Below, in pieces: positions 48,964-60,607 of a DNA stretch of 64,000 nt. Each line of letters begins with the position of its first letter. The first letter of the stretch is position 1. Below the pieces are notes generated by a model. That model had not been told where the DNA came from, made no database searches, and saw only the letters and a program-made list of their open reading frames with translations. Source of the DNA: Chrysomallon squamiferum (taxonomy: Eukaryota > Mollusca > Gastropoda > Neomphalida > Peltospiridae); NCBI GenBank assembly GCA_012295275.1, contig CM022671.1, positions 14,251,956-14,315,955 on the forward strand. The letters are read 5' to 3'. The translations under genes and the position numbers were made by a program.

Positions 48964-51900
48964 CAACAGAAATGTGCAATATACCTGCATCTTTTCCAAC
49001 ATCTCCTGTTTTTTTCTGATTTCCTGAAAATAAATACAAAATTGAAAATAAAAACAGCTTATTAATTTTTCTTTTGAAAGAAAAAGTGAAAAAAACCCAA
49101 CTATTTTAACATTTTAAAATGTTTGTAATTGGTTTCTGGCAAAATATAAAACTGACGAAACAAAGAAAAAAAAAGGAACATCTGCTTGACAACTAGTTGA
49201 GTTAAATATTGATAGTTGGTCAAAGATCATTATTTACACAATCTTGTTCAGCAATAAAACAAAAACTACTAAAGGGACTGATAAACCTTTAGTGTGCACT
49301 GGAAATTTCAAGTATTTTAATAAAATCATTATATCATTTTTAAAAAGAACAACAACATAAAAATAAGATATAGAGGATTTTAATGTTTTTATACTGTTCA
49401 AACAAAGTTTTAGTAAATAACCTCTTCAAGATCTTTTTTCCTCTGTTCCTGTGATTTTGTTTCTTTCTTTAAAAAACCTTCTGGTATGTTTAATTTCTGT
49501 TCCACCGATGAACACCTGTTTGAAAAACATAAACACAGTATTAGAAACTAGTTTTTGTCTGAACATTCAGATATAATCCATCTGATTTGAAAATAATATT
49601 AATTATAACTTATTCATGTGTGTGTGTGTGTGTGCAAACATTTGTTTTTAATCATTTTTAATAATACTATTCAATATATATAAACTTTCAAACATGACAT
49701 ATATCTCTGATTCTAAAAGAAAATATATTAATTATTATTTCCTTTGTTATTTAGAATGTAACCAGTGAAAAAAGTTTAAATAATTTTAAAAAAAGAATGC
49801 AGATTGACCTAATATATGGTTTATATATGTCACAAAAATTATAATTTATTTACTTGTTGTGTTGCTGATCAGGGTTCATAGCACAATACCAGTCATCAGG
49901 AAAATCTTTACCAATGTTATTGGATGAGAAAGGAAGTGTTCTCCATTTTAAACACATATCTTAAAGTAAAAACAAAAATTGTGAGGTAGAATGTAAGAAA
50001 CAAAAAAATATATATGTACAAATTTGTTAAAGGGATATGTATGTTTGTGTGTGTGCACACATGTGAATGTGATCATATGCAGTATTGGTATCTATATGTA
50101 TAATAAAGCTTGATGTAAAATAAAATGCTTTTTTATTTATGAAAATATCCTTATTTTAAAGCTTCAGTTTTATGTTACATCACTGCATACTATTACAAAA
50201 ATTTATCAATAAAAGTATGAGAATTAAATAATTTACATATCTGAAATATTAAAGGAATGGAACAAAATTTCAAAATCTATTTTAATAGAAAGTGTAAGAA
50301 GATTTTTTGATTTTTTTACTAACCACACTGCAAGGTAACGTTCATCTGCATGGCTCTTTTGCGTAGATATTTCACATCCATTGAAGGTGGATCTTTCCAG
50401 TTAGAAGAAATGTAACCAAAATTCTCCCTAAACAACAAAAGAAATAACAATACTGCTAAATAAGTCTTAAAAGTTTGTTTGTGGGTTTTTTAAATAGGTA
50501 ATAAAAACAAACAAATTTTGTTTTATAACGTGGCTGAATAATAGTTGTATCAATAAAAAAATTAAAATAAAATAAATATAGAAAAACAACAACAATTGAA
50601 ATATCAATAAATCCTACCATTTGATTCATTTTGTAATAAAACTGATTTTTACAATTATTTTTTTTTTACTGAATCCAGAATACAAATAATCTCAGTAATT
50701 TGATAAATGAACAAATAGTGGCAGAAACAAAAATACTGCAAAGTAGCTCACCAAAATTTTGTGACACCTTGCTGAACTGAAAAACGAAATAAACTCCATT
50801 TTTTAAACATGTAAGGCATTTTACATATAACTTAATGTTACTTTAAATGTAACTACTGTTTCAGCCGTTTTAAACTGAAAACCTGTTTTAGAAATGTATT
50901 AAAACACAAAATAAGCAATAATTTAAAACTATTCTATCTAGAATAAACCTGTTTAGCATTCCCCAAGACTGGCGAGGGGCATGTAAAAAAAGAAACCTTT
51001 TTTCTTATTATTTATCTTCAAAAGATCAGAATTCAGTAACATTTGATGGTGCCAAAAATTGCTGTATATATTTGTTTATTAGCATCACAAAGAGTTGTTT
51101 GCTTGAGAAACTGATGCCTGCAGACAACAATGCGGATCTGAGGCAGTATTGCAATAATTATAATTGTATTGAGAATTTAGGATAAATGAGGGTGGGCATT
51201 TTCTGAATTTCAGGCACTAGGGCAAATCCAAAAAGTGGCAGGGTGAGTCACCCTCCTATCCCTGCATAGGGGGAACACTAAATGAATAATGTCTGAATAA
51301 TGTGAAATAACAATTCCTTTTAATCAATGATTTAAAAATTATATATGTATCAAGACAGTAACCTGTAATTGGAAAAAATTAAATGTATATATATATATAT
51401 CTCTTGGGTTGGAACAAAAGTTCAAAGCATTTTTCTAAATGAAATCAAACAGAAAAGTAAATAATAATAATGAAACATATAATCAGAATATAACAGTTTT
51501 GTGTTAAACATTTTAATCACAGATTTGTTTTACAAAACAATAAATTATCAAACCTATTCCAACATCCTTCCAATACTGCACCATGTGTTCACCCATTGCT
51601 TTCAACAAGTGTCGGTACTCTTTAGCATCAGCAAAATCTTGTTTGTTGTGAGTTGGTTCTAGCACTAAATATGGAACATCCACTATTCCTAATAAAAGTA
51701 AATAAATTTGAAAAAATTATAATCTTAGAAATGAAGTCATTCATAGTATTTTTAATCAACAGTCAGAAAATAATTGTTATCATTGTTCAAAATGATTTTT
51801 TAATAAACTGTAACAAAACTTCTGATAAAAGTCATAAAAAAATAATAAGAAAAAACAACAAATGACAAAACTTCACTTACCTACAACTCCACTGCAATTT

Positions 51901-54900
51901 CTGTGAATGGAAATATAAATTTATTATAAAATTTACCACATTTATTAACAATTAGAAAAAAGAAATGGTATTTATCTATGAACATTGCTGATTCTGCTTA
52001 GACTATTTGATAAAACATTTACAATCAAAATAATTAAATATTTTCAGGATGAGACAATATAATAAAAATAATACTCTGAATTAGTCTCTTTACAAGCTGA
52101 AGTAAGTCAAAAGACTCATATTTAGAAGTTTTAAAATATTCATTGTCTTTCAGTTAATTCTTGAACTAAATGAAATAAGCATAGCTTAAAGAGAATATAA
52201 AACAGTGGGTATTTCAGTTACAATACAGGATAAACAATAAGAAAATGTACATACACTCCTCCTTCTGTCTGTGGCCCCACTTTTTCATACATTTTTATCA
52301 GACGACTGCAGTTGTACACAAAGACACCATCATGACTGCGATCTTCTAGGTTAATACCAAATATCAAATTTAATGTCTTTGGTTCCTTCAGTGCTCTGAA
52401 AGGTAACAAATAAGAAAAACTAATTTCTTAAACTATTTCACCACATTTACATTTTTATTTTATTTTCATCTGAGGCATTAAACAAATTTATTACATCTAA
52501 TAAAACATTTTACTAGAATATTACATTATAAGAACCTTAAATTTTGTGAAGAAAAAAAGCACATACTGTATTCATGCAACATTAACAAACAGGTTTCACC
52601 TCATTATAAAATCTTGTTATTTATAGGAAATAATTTGTGAAATCTGGGTCAAAATTTCACCTACTTGCTCTTTCTCTCTGCTAGTTGTTTCTTAAGTTCT
52701 GCTTCCCTGCGACATTCTGCAGCAAATGTCTGGGCTTTTCTTAGATCAGCCTGATAATAGAAAATACATACATTAAAATTTTTACTTTACTTCAAGATTG
52801 TAACTGATTGGCACTTTTTAAAAATAATAACACCAAAAGCCAAAAATGAAATATTTATGTAGTTGACATAATTCTGTTACTAGTGTTACGTCAAGAAAAT
52901 TAATTTCACACTTACTCTGTGCTCTTTTGACACAGGAACTCCCTGTTTGTTTTCTAAATTTCTGAAATAAATTAATTGTCAGTATTAATACATATAATTG
53001 GTTTGAAGAGAACATTGGAATTGAACAAAAATAACAAAATAAAGTTTCAAATTAATGTATATAAGAAAAGGTAAAAATCAAGGATGGCAGATAAAAAAAT
53101 ATAAAAAGTTAAAAAGAGAAAGTTTCAAATCTATTTCATTAAAAGAACCTAAAAATAATTTAAAAACGCACCAAAAGAATTTTGCTGTAATTCTGAATCA
53201 AATGTTTTGTGTATAAATAAAAAAAAAAATAATGAAAATAAATTAACTGCAAGGACAAATTACAAAATTAGGATGACTTTACAAAACTAATTTTAAAACT
53301 GATTTGCTTACTTTGCCTTGCTCTCTGCTTCTTTTGCCTTGTTTTCTGCCAGCACTGCTTCTTCCTGAGCGCGCTTTGCTTCATTTTCTGAACGTGTTTT
53401 GAAACGATTTGATGAATATTTGTAAAGTTTTGGTTTATATAAACAACATGACAGTCTCTTTGTTCGAACCTTTTGTCCTTGAATATATATCCTCATTCTC
53501 GGATCAACATATAAAATAGATGCATATGCTCTAAATGACTTTCGTTCAATGTGTAAACTGAAAATGAAATTTATATTCTTAAAAACAAATGTAATATTTT
53601 TTAATGTAATAAATAGGTTCAACTGTTACATAAAATTCGTAAAATTTATATTTATATCAAATAAAAAGAATCATCAACACATGAGAAAGTCATGTAGTAA
53701 CTGAAGGTCTGAGAATCATTTCAACTTTGAAATGAAGAGAAAAAATATCAGTACTCATTAAAATCCCTACTGGTTAGTGGTAACAAATAAGCAGATACTA
53801 GGTATTAAAATATGTAATATTTATCACATATAACTGTTCTGAAATGTTAGTCAGGCAAAATTAATGAAATGCAAAAACTCTGCCACTGATAAGCTACATT
53901 CAAATACACAAAACAAATCAGAATGAAATACACACTCTTCATCAGAATCAAAGTCTGATTCAGGGTTTGCTAGTAAAATGTCCTTTGGGTCTGTCTTTAC
54001 ATCCAATTCTGGTTCTCCTGAATCTAACAGTTTCAAATTAAACACTATAACCAGGGTTCCAGAGTTACCCTCAATTTTTTCAAACTGTTCAAAGAATTCT
54101 TCTTCTGTTCTGAATGGGGAATATTTATAGATGAGCCCCATTTCCACTTCATGCTGAAAATAAAATGTTTAATGACAATATCAACATAATTAAAAATAAT
54201 ATTAAATAACAATAATATATAAATTAATTTATCTGTTAATACCTTTAAATAAGCATTATAAATTAATTTTGGAAGAGCAGAATGAAATCATTTAGAAGTT
54301 TATAAAAATAAATAAAATGCAGTGATGGAATAGAAACTGTATTTACTTTTTCTTCTGCTCGCACACCTTTTGCAAGTGACCTTCGGGTAGAAGCCTCAAA
54401 AGAAGGCAATGGAACAATGACCTATAAAAAAAATATACACATTTCTGACTCAGTATAAAAAAAAAAAAAAATTAGTAATATTACATTTAATGTTGCCATA
54501 ACAGTAGTAATTTTTAACCTTTACTTTTCATGTGCAAGTACTTTTTGATAGAATGCAAGTTATTTGGTTGTCTGAGGAAAAGGATGTTAAGGAATGTATA
54601 ACCTGTGACCTAATTTGTAATTTGATAAAGGGTTTTTTCACCCCATTGTTATGTCCAAATTCTTTTTGAGAAATATATATCAGGATTTGGATAATTTGTC
54701 ATCTCAATATAATCTGAAAAAATATTGGAATTAATACAGATTCTTTTTATTGCTATGTGTAAATACTTTTTGTGAAACTTGCGTTTGGAAATCTTAAGAG
54801 AATGCTAAACAAAGTATAATACATGACCTAATTCAAAATGTAAAAAAAAAATTACTTTAGAATCTTATTTTGACAAGATTACCTCATCTAGGCCTTCTTC

Positions 54901-57709
54901 TTCGTGAAATGTCCGTGACAGGAATAAGCATGACATAGTCATTCCTTTCTTGGTGAACAGTATAAGATCATTGCCAATCCTCATTGAACCACTGGAAAAA
55001 AAAAAAGTAATTATATGAGCAGTACGCCAACTACTTTATTTCGAATAACAAAAAAAAGAAGAAAATACATTAAACAATAGTTTCTATATAGTTCTTCTGA
55101 TTAAATAAAATGCTAGATACTAATATGTGTAACTATTCTACTTTTGTTTTTCTAATGGTGCTATTAATGAACAAATAACTTACGATTTTAGTCCATTGCC
55201 ATACATTCCAATTTGATGTAAATCATTATTTCGTTTCACAGATTTTCCAAATGTCACAATATCTGCTGTTTCATCTGAAGAAGAAAAAAATATCTTTTAT
55301 CTTCATCATAACACACTGTGACAAATTAATTAATTTTGTTGTTGTTTTAAATGCTAATATTAATATAGAATAATGTATTATATATATATATATATATTTT
55401 TTTAAATATTTAAATATTTAACTTACTTGGATCCATTCCTTCACCATCATCATGAAAAGCTATGAGAAAACCTCCTCGCAGAGACTCGTCAGGTTCTGGG
55501 TAAGAATTAAATTTTTATATAAATAAATAAAAGTTAATAATGACTTAATTTATTAAATTTAATACCACACATAAAATACTGGAAATATAATTTTATTAAT
55601 TTATATTTTAAGAAACTATTTCAATTTCTAACACTAACACTGACCAAATTCAAAATAACTGACAAACTGTGTGATATCAGCAATATTAAACATTCAGTCT
55701 TTTAATATTATGAAAGAATAACATGTCAAATATGTTACCACTGTTATAACTAACCTGTGTAAATGTTGATTTTTGTAGCCGCTGCATCCCTAAAAGTACA
55801 TAATAAACCCATCAGTATACTATCAAAACAACACACATTCAATAAAATAATAAAAAGGAAACAACAATTTAGTAGTATAGGGAGCTTAAATAAATGTTCG
55901 TGAATCTTATATTTCAAACACATCTAACTACTTTTTTGTAATTATTTCTCAATATATTTCAATAAGAAAAAAAGAAAAAAAGAAAAAGGCAGAATTTTAA
56001 CTTTATAATTTTATAAAAAAGAAATTTAACCTTGCATTGTCCAACAGTTCAGCCAGTGCACCAAAGAGAAATTCGTGAGTTGTCCTAAAAAGAAAGAGAA
56101 ATACCTACAGAAGTTATGTGTCACTTGTAAAATAAGGTAAATAATAACAAAAAAATAGTTCTAAAACATAATCCATACTTTTCTTTAATGGAATATCTTC
56201 ATATTAATGGTAAATATTACACATAAGAATATTTAAAAAAACATTTGTGAACATATGTATCTCTGCCTGTCTATCTATCTATTTATGTGTATGTATATAT
56301 GCATAAAACCATTATCAAAACATCTGCTAAACAGGCATTATTTAGGTGGGTTTTAATTTTGTTTAATCTAAATTAAAATTATCAGATGACAAATATATGA
56401 CAAAAATTTAGTTGAAATTCCTGATTTAATAATAATGATGTCAATGGTAATAAATAATGGCATCTATCCATTATATGCAATATGTATAAAAATAACTGTT
56501 GGACTAATCATTTAAAAAACTTCATTATTATATGATTATTCAAATAACAAATTTATCTCATATCTCATTGGAATAACAAAAATAACATAGTAACAATTAT
56601 CAGAATGCCACCCTTCATGTATGATAGTAGTAACAAGACAAAAAGTTTTGCAGGAACCTTAAAATAAAGCTGCTTTTTTTCTCTTTTTTTTTACCACATA
56701 CTGTTCTATGTTGTACACAAAAGCACATTTTTTTTTTTTTTTTTTTTTAAATGAGGGAAGTACTGATGATTATAATTAAGCATTTATTTATATTAATATG
56801 AATGTAACTTTATATATATAATCATAATGCTGGCAATAAAGCAAAAGCTGTTTTAAAAACAATTATTAAATTGAAAATATTAATAATAATAATATTTCCC
56901 TAATTATTACTACGAATAATCAATATCAATATGCATACGTTTTCACACATAAATTAAACTAGAAAAAAAATGGATTAAAAAAATAATAAGAAGAATAATT
57001 TGAATGAATTTTTTAATTTGTTGTTCTACAGAATAGAAATATGTATTTATTTACAATATTTATCTATTCCATAAGGTTGATTTACTAAAAAGCAACAGTA
57101 TGAACTTTCTATCTCTGACAAATTGCTTTTAAAATTTTTGCTGTCACCACTTAATAATAGTAGTTCATGGAATGGTGTCAGTTGTTATTATAAACATTTC
57201 ATCATTTGTTACACTTTTTGAGTTAAAGCTTTAAAGTTTAATGACATCTAGTTTCAGCAACTTGCTCTTCTATGTTTTTGGATTTTGTATAATGCAACAT
57301 ATATATGTCTCATGCTTACTTTAAAACTTGAAGAATAAAAATAATGAAAACAAATAGTGGCAGGCTACATCCGTACTGAGTATTGTTATCAAATGTGCTT
57401 AAAATTAGATCCACATGTAAAAGAAAGAAAAAGTCCATTTTAATGATGTTATGCAAACTGTAAACATACAAATAATTCTGTAAGTATTCTACAGCTGGTA
57501 GCTAAATTTCTTATATCTCAGTAAATTCAATACCATAATCATGATAATGATAATAATTAGTCACTTGACTTGTGATTGGAACATTTTTCAACAAAATCAA
57601 TATTTCAAAATGTCATAACATCAACATTATACATTCTGCAATATACGTACGAATTGGTGTGAAGATATTCAAAGCTCAGTTGGGCCCGACTCAGTGTATT
57701 ATATGCCAT
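37025..57709 (-). CDS. MORC2: MORC2 orthologue (30 coding exons, complete)
   Basis: MORC2 is a nuclear GHKL-type ATPase that compacts chromatin and works with the HUSH silencing complex in vertebrates. Exons from 5' to 3' on the minus strand: 57709-57651, 56084-56031, 55789-55755, 55495-55427, 55274-55184, 54991-54883, 54421-54347, 54153-53936, 53557-53312, 52961-52916, 52750-52665, 52395-52255, 51900-51881, 51688-51554, 50776-50752, 50427-50324, 49959-49854, 49515-49422, 49023-48985, 48817-48527, 48017-47877, 47558-47313, 46297-46183, 45921-45879, 45609-45523, 40245-40209, 39923-39769, 39482-39350, 39071-38955, 37114-37025. All phases fit; the sum is 3,207 nt, giving 1,068 residues (human about 1,032). 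The start codon context is AAAATGG. Domain order matches MORC2 rather than MORC1/3/4. Splice acceptor of the 48017 exon is the weakest. Confidence 0.93.
40246..45522 (-). other. MORC2 intron 25, the largest intron
   Basis: A 5.3-kb intron. Phase is conserved across it, so no missing exon is needed. The part around 41.5-42.0 kb and 42.85-43.7 kb is of higher complexity than the rest. Elsewhere it is AT-rich with short poly(T), AAAT (43928-43956) and CA/CT (44540-44579) repeats. I see no coding sequence. Confidence 0.6.
45523..48017 (-). CDS. MORC2: MORC2 exons 21-25: acidic linker and chromo-like domain start
   Basis: Exons 21-22 give a Lys/Ser linker and an acidic, Ser-Pro and [13 protein letters not shown]-type stretch. 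Exon 23 is acidic ([10 protein letters not shown]). Exons 24-25 encode [20 protein letters not shown] and [17 protein letters not shown], matching the position and pattern of the MORC2 chromo-like domain (VEVRVNREWYTGRV in human). The Trp codon is split at two consecutive borders. Confidence 0.87.
48527..49023 (-). CDS. MORC2: MORC2 exons 19-20: Arg/Glu/Lys coiled coil
   Basis: Exon 19 (39 nt) encodes [13 protein letters not shown]. Exon 20 (291 nt) encodes about 97 residues almost entirely of Arg, Glu, Lys and Asp with RERE-type repeats, predicted as a long charged helix. The RE-rich stretch is longer and more regular than I recall in human MORC2 and may have expanded by slippage on its purine-rich coding strand. 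Confidence 0.85.
48918..48960. repeat. (AT)n microsatellite in MORC2 intron 19
   Basis: Uninterrupted AT run of about 42 bp between the 49023-48985 and 48817-48527 exons. Confidence 0.95.
49422..49959 (-). CDS. MORC2: MORC2 exons 17-18: CW-type zinc finger
   Basis: The CW finger spans the exon 16/17/18 borders: [12 protein letters not shown], then [10 protein letters not shown], then a Cys in NKCSSVEQ. Zinc ligands are Cys504, Cys507, Cys530 and Cys541. The residue three before the first Cys is Thr501, where histone-reading CW domains carry the first cage Trp; human MORC2 also has Thr there. A Lys/Glu/Gln-rich coil begins in exon 18. Confidence 0.9.
50324..51900 (-). CDS. MORC2: MORC2 exons 13-16, including 20-nt and 25-nt microexons
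   Basis: Exon 13 (51881-51900, 20 nt) adds the residues of VNCSGVVG. Exon 14 encodes [20 protein letters not shown] and VQYWKDVGI. Exon 15 (50752-50776, 25 nt) adds VQQGVTKFW, and exon 16 continues [20 protein letters not shown]. Each microexon has AG/GT borders, restores phase and fills a gap that is present in the family, so both are required by the alignment. Confidence 0.88.
52255..54421 (-). CDS. MORC2: MORC2 exons 7-12: transducer domain and inserted coiled coil
   Basis: Encodes [20 protein letters not shown], then [20 protein letters not shown], then RSFRAYA-type transducer sequence (here [20 protein letters not shown]). It is followed by [20 protein letters not shown]. An Ala/Glu/Lys-rich helical insertion (about residues 290-363) matches the antiparallel coiled coil typical of MORC2. 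Exon 12 resumes the ATPase fold with [20 protein letters not shown]. Confidence 0.93.
54883..57709 (-). CDS. MORC2: MORC2 exons 1-6: GHKL ATPase lobe
   Basis: Starts [20 protein letters not shown]. The N-box is ELLDNARDA with the Mg/ATP-coordinating Asn at residue 36. The Bergerat-fold motif DDGEGMDP is at 65-72, FGKSVKR at 81-87, and the lid motif [13 protein letters not shown] at 95-107. These are the catalytic motifs of the family, all intact. Exon 6 ends FHEEEGLDE, directly before [10 protein letters not shown] of the next exon. Confidence 0.94.
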
Positions 57710-59139
57710 TTTAATGATGATATGCTTCCCTTTTTTTAGACAGTCAAGACGAATATTCCGTAGACATGGTAAACAGGTAAAACAGTCAGTGTCTTCTCTA
57801 CTTCATTGAACTGTATTTCGTATTGAAAAATAAAGCGACTCGATGCTCATAGTTCAATGACATCTGTATATTTTGTTATAACACTAACACAATAGATTAA
57901 CCATAAATATGCTTTATATTCGGCATGTTGACAGCAATATATAGGAGATTTCCCTCGCTTTCAATGTTCTTCGCTATGACTTCCTGTCTGTCAAACGCGA
58001 TTACATTTTTGTGATGTTCTGCGCAGATTATTTTCTTTGTATGGTCTGTCAAGAGAAAATGATCCTAGGTGGTTAGCAAAATTAGTTACGTTTAACTAGT
58101 AATTAGTAATAAATAGTATTATTTACTAGTAATAATTATAAATAAAAAATAGAGAATTTTCTAAATAAATATTTTTTTTATAATAAAGAAACAAAAAGAT
58201 TTAATAATTTTGAATAAACATGTAAATTAAATGTTATAATTAAATTATAAACTTAAAATTGATATTTGCAAAATTATGCTATACTTCTGATGGCATAATT
58301 TTTATTATTTTTATTTATTTATTATTTATTATATTCGCCTTTTGATACAGAATTAGAATACTTTAAATGGTATGTTTTATTAGATTTTAAAGGAACGATC
58401 CGAATTCGTTTCAAATTAGAAACGTATAATTCGCAATTTAAAATAACCGACAGCAAGGCAAAGGTAATGGCAACTGCAAGGGATACAGACGACTTTATTT
58501 ATTTGTCTTCAGATATACTTTCAAGGTTATCATTTACTCTAAGGCTTAATTTGTTATTTAAATTATATATTTACGTTTTGAATTTTGGGGTTATTCATTT
58601 AGTACGTGTGTTGGTGATGTATAACTACTAAGTAAATACTAAATAGTAAATGTTTGTTAATAATAAATTATTAATATTACCAATTCAGAATTTAAATATT
58701 TTTAAATTGGTCGAGACAATCAAAATGTACACTGATTGACTGAAAGTATCAGGCGTTACATTCAAGTTTGTGATATTGGTTGAAGACGTCTAACAGTTAC
58801 ATCAGATAATAAAAACAGCATTTTTGTCCAGCTAAATAGCTTCAAAGTTCATGAATACAATCATGGGCGAAGAAGGCCAGTTCTGCAGTTCACCAACTAA
58901 TAACTTAAGTTACTCAGTGACTGAGTGAGAGACTCAGTATCAAAAGTCTGAAAATGAACATCGTTTATGTTTTAACTATAATTTATTCATAACTCTGACT
59001 TTTTTTTAGTGTTTCAACAGTTAACGAGTGTCTACTGACTCAGTGACTGCACATCATACATTTAATATTTATTTACGTTTTTCATTAATTTAATTTATTT
59101 ATTATTTTATTTATTTTTTTTTGTGGGTTTTTTTAACAG
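57710..59139. promoter_or_regulatory. Divergent promoter region between MORC2 and the CUSTOS-like gene
   Basis: The two genes are transcribed away from each other, with 758 bp between the MORC2 start codon and the possible first CUSTOS exon at 58467 and 1.4 kb to its first certain exon. The sequence holds no clear TATA box. MORC2 5' UTR should lie just above 57709. Extents are inferred from the gene arrangement. Confidence 0.5.
58467..58525 (+). other. Possible first exon or upstream ORF of the CUSTOS-like gene
   Basis: An ATG at 58467 opens MATARDTDDFIYLSSDILS and meets a weak donor candidate tcaag|gttatc at 58526. Spliced to 59140 it is out of frame with the rest of CUSTOS and stops soon after. 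Unspliced, the frame stays open to a TAA near 58630. So it may be an untranslated or upstream-ORF exon, or a wrong call. Confidence 0.25.
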
Positions 59140-59144
59140 GCAAC

Positions 59145-60607
59145 ATGTCAGGCAACATGTCAGGCATTTCTTCAAAAAGAAAAAATGGTACTGTAGATGG
59201 AAAATCTACAAAATCAGCTAAAAGGTTTGTTTTGTAATTTATAGTTGAAGCTATCACATTTCTTCTTTTGAATGGCACTACATTTTAATAATTATTTAAC
59301 TTTTTTTTAGTTATTTAATTTAATGAATTACATGTAAACATTTATATATCAATGATTTCTTTTTACTGTACTTCAATCAATAACCATCTGGATCGCTACA
59401 TTTTACAGATTCTGTCTTGCAAAATTTTTAATGTTTGTTCATGTTTTGACAGACATCAGATGCACAACACCGATGATGATGAGACTCAATTTGAAACCAA
59501 TAACATTCAGTCTGTTGTTGCTGAAAAACTTACAGAAATTTTAGATCAGTGAGTTTACTTCAGGCTATAATTTTTTACATTATCAAACTTGAGTAAAAAT
59601 ATTTTTGCTAAGAATGTTTTTAAAAAAAATTAAGTGGTTCTTGTAAATACTTTAGGAAATAAATATTGTAATTATTAATTACCCACAAGTATTTCTTTTC
59701 TTTTCTTGAAATATAAATTTGTTTAAACATGTAAATTGTTAAATTTAAAGATACTAAAAGATTTGTTTGGAATTTTACAGACATATGGAACTGGTCAGTA
59801 GAAGACGTTCACATGACCCTGTGAAAAAGGACAACAGTGATGAAGGTAAATTTGTATAGTGCTCATAATAAATAATTTAAAAATATAAATATATTTTGAA
59901 ACAGAATGAATTATTGTGGCTAATAAAAAAAAAATTGTTTTATTTTTGTTTCAGGTGTGAAATTATTTTCATCTTCATCTGGTTCTTTAACAACTGAGCC
60001 ACAACTTCCTACTTACGTGCAGAAGAAAAGAACCTGCAGCACTTCCTCAAACAGGTAACTATTCTAGAGAATATTGAATAAATATGTAAAAGTGATTTTC
60101 CAATACATGAAAAATACAATTCATCACAAAAATAAATAACAGTATTAATATGTAAAACTGTACACACCAGATGAGCAAAAAGTTTATAAAAATATCAAGT
60201 ATTGGATTATAAACAATACTACATGTTATTCAGATAAATACTTCCAGAATTAACTTCAGCTGAGACTTAAATGAGGCTAGAAGTTTCTTATCATTTGATC
60301 CTTAACATAGCTGCAGTTGGATGGACAAGTTTGTAATTCATATTTTTAGAGCCCTCCTGTTATACATAATAATGCAGAACAGTTAATGTGACTTGAAAAT
60401 GTATTTATTCTTTGCAGCTCTGAAGAGGAAAGACTAGCAGAATCAGCTGTGACTCAGGATTTTATTTTCAATAAAAGAACATTTTCATCAGATACTTCAA
60501 CTGTCTCAAAACCTGAGCAACAGAATAATCAGGAAATTGCAATAAATAACGTTAAGAAGAAATCAAAAAAAAAAAAGAAAACGATTACAACTGATTTGAC
60601 TTCATGA
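59145..60607 (+). CDS. CUSTOS: CUSTOS-like protein (C12orf43 family)
   Basis: CUSTOS is a nuclear-envelope/nuclear protein implicated in Wnt signalling in vertebrates; role here is inferred. Exons 59145-59224, 59453-59548, 59781-59845, 59955-60054 and 60418-60607 have GT-AG borders and fitting phases (2,2,1,2), giving 176 residues from the first ATG of the first certain exon. Matching blocks are VVAEKLTEILDQ (human AKKLGALLD), GVKLFSSSSGS (human GFRLFFTSVPG), CSTSSNSSEEERLAESAV (human SSSSEDSDEEWRRCREAAV) and a Lys-rich tail KKKSKKKKK. The protein is shorter than human CUSTOS, and the N-terminal acidic SSD/EELERCREA block is not found, so an upstream coding exon may be missing. Stop TGA at 60605. 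Confidence 0.72.
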
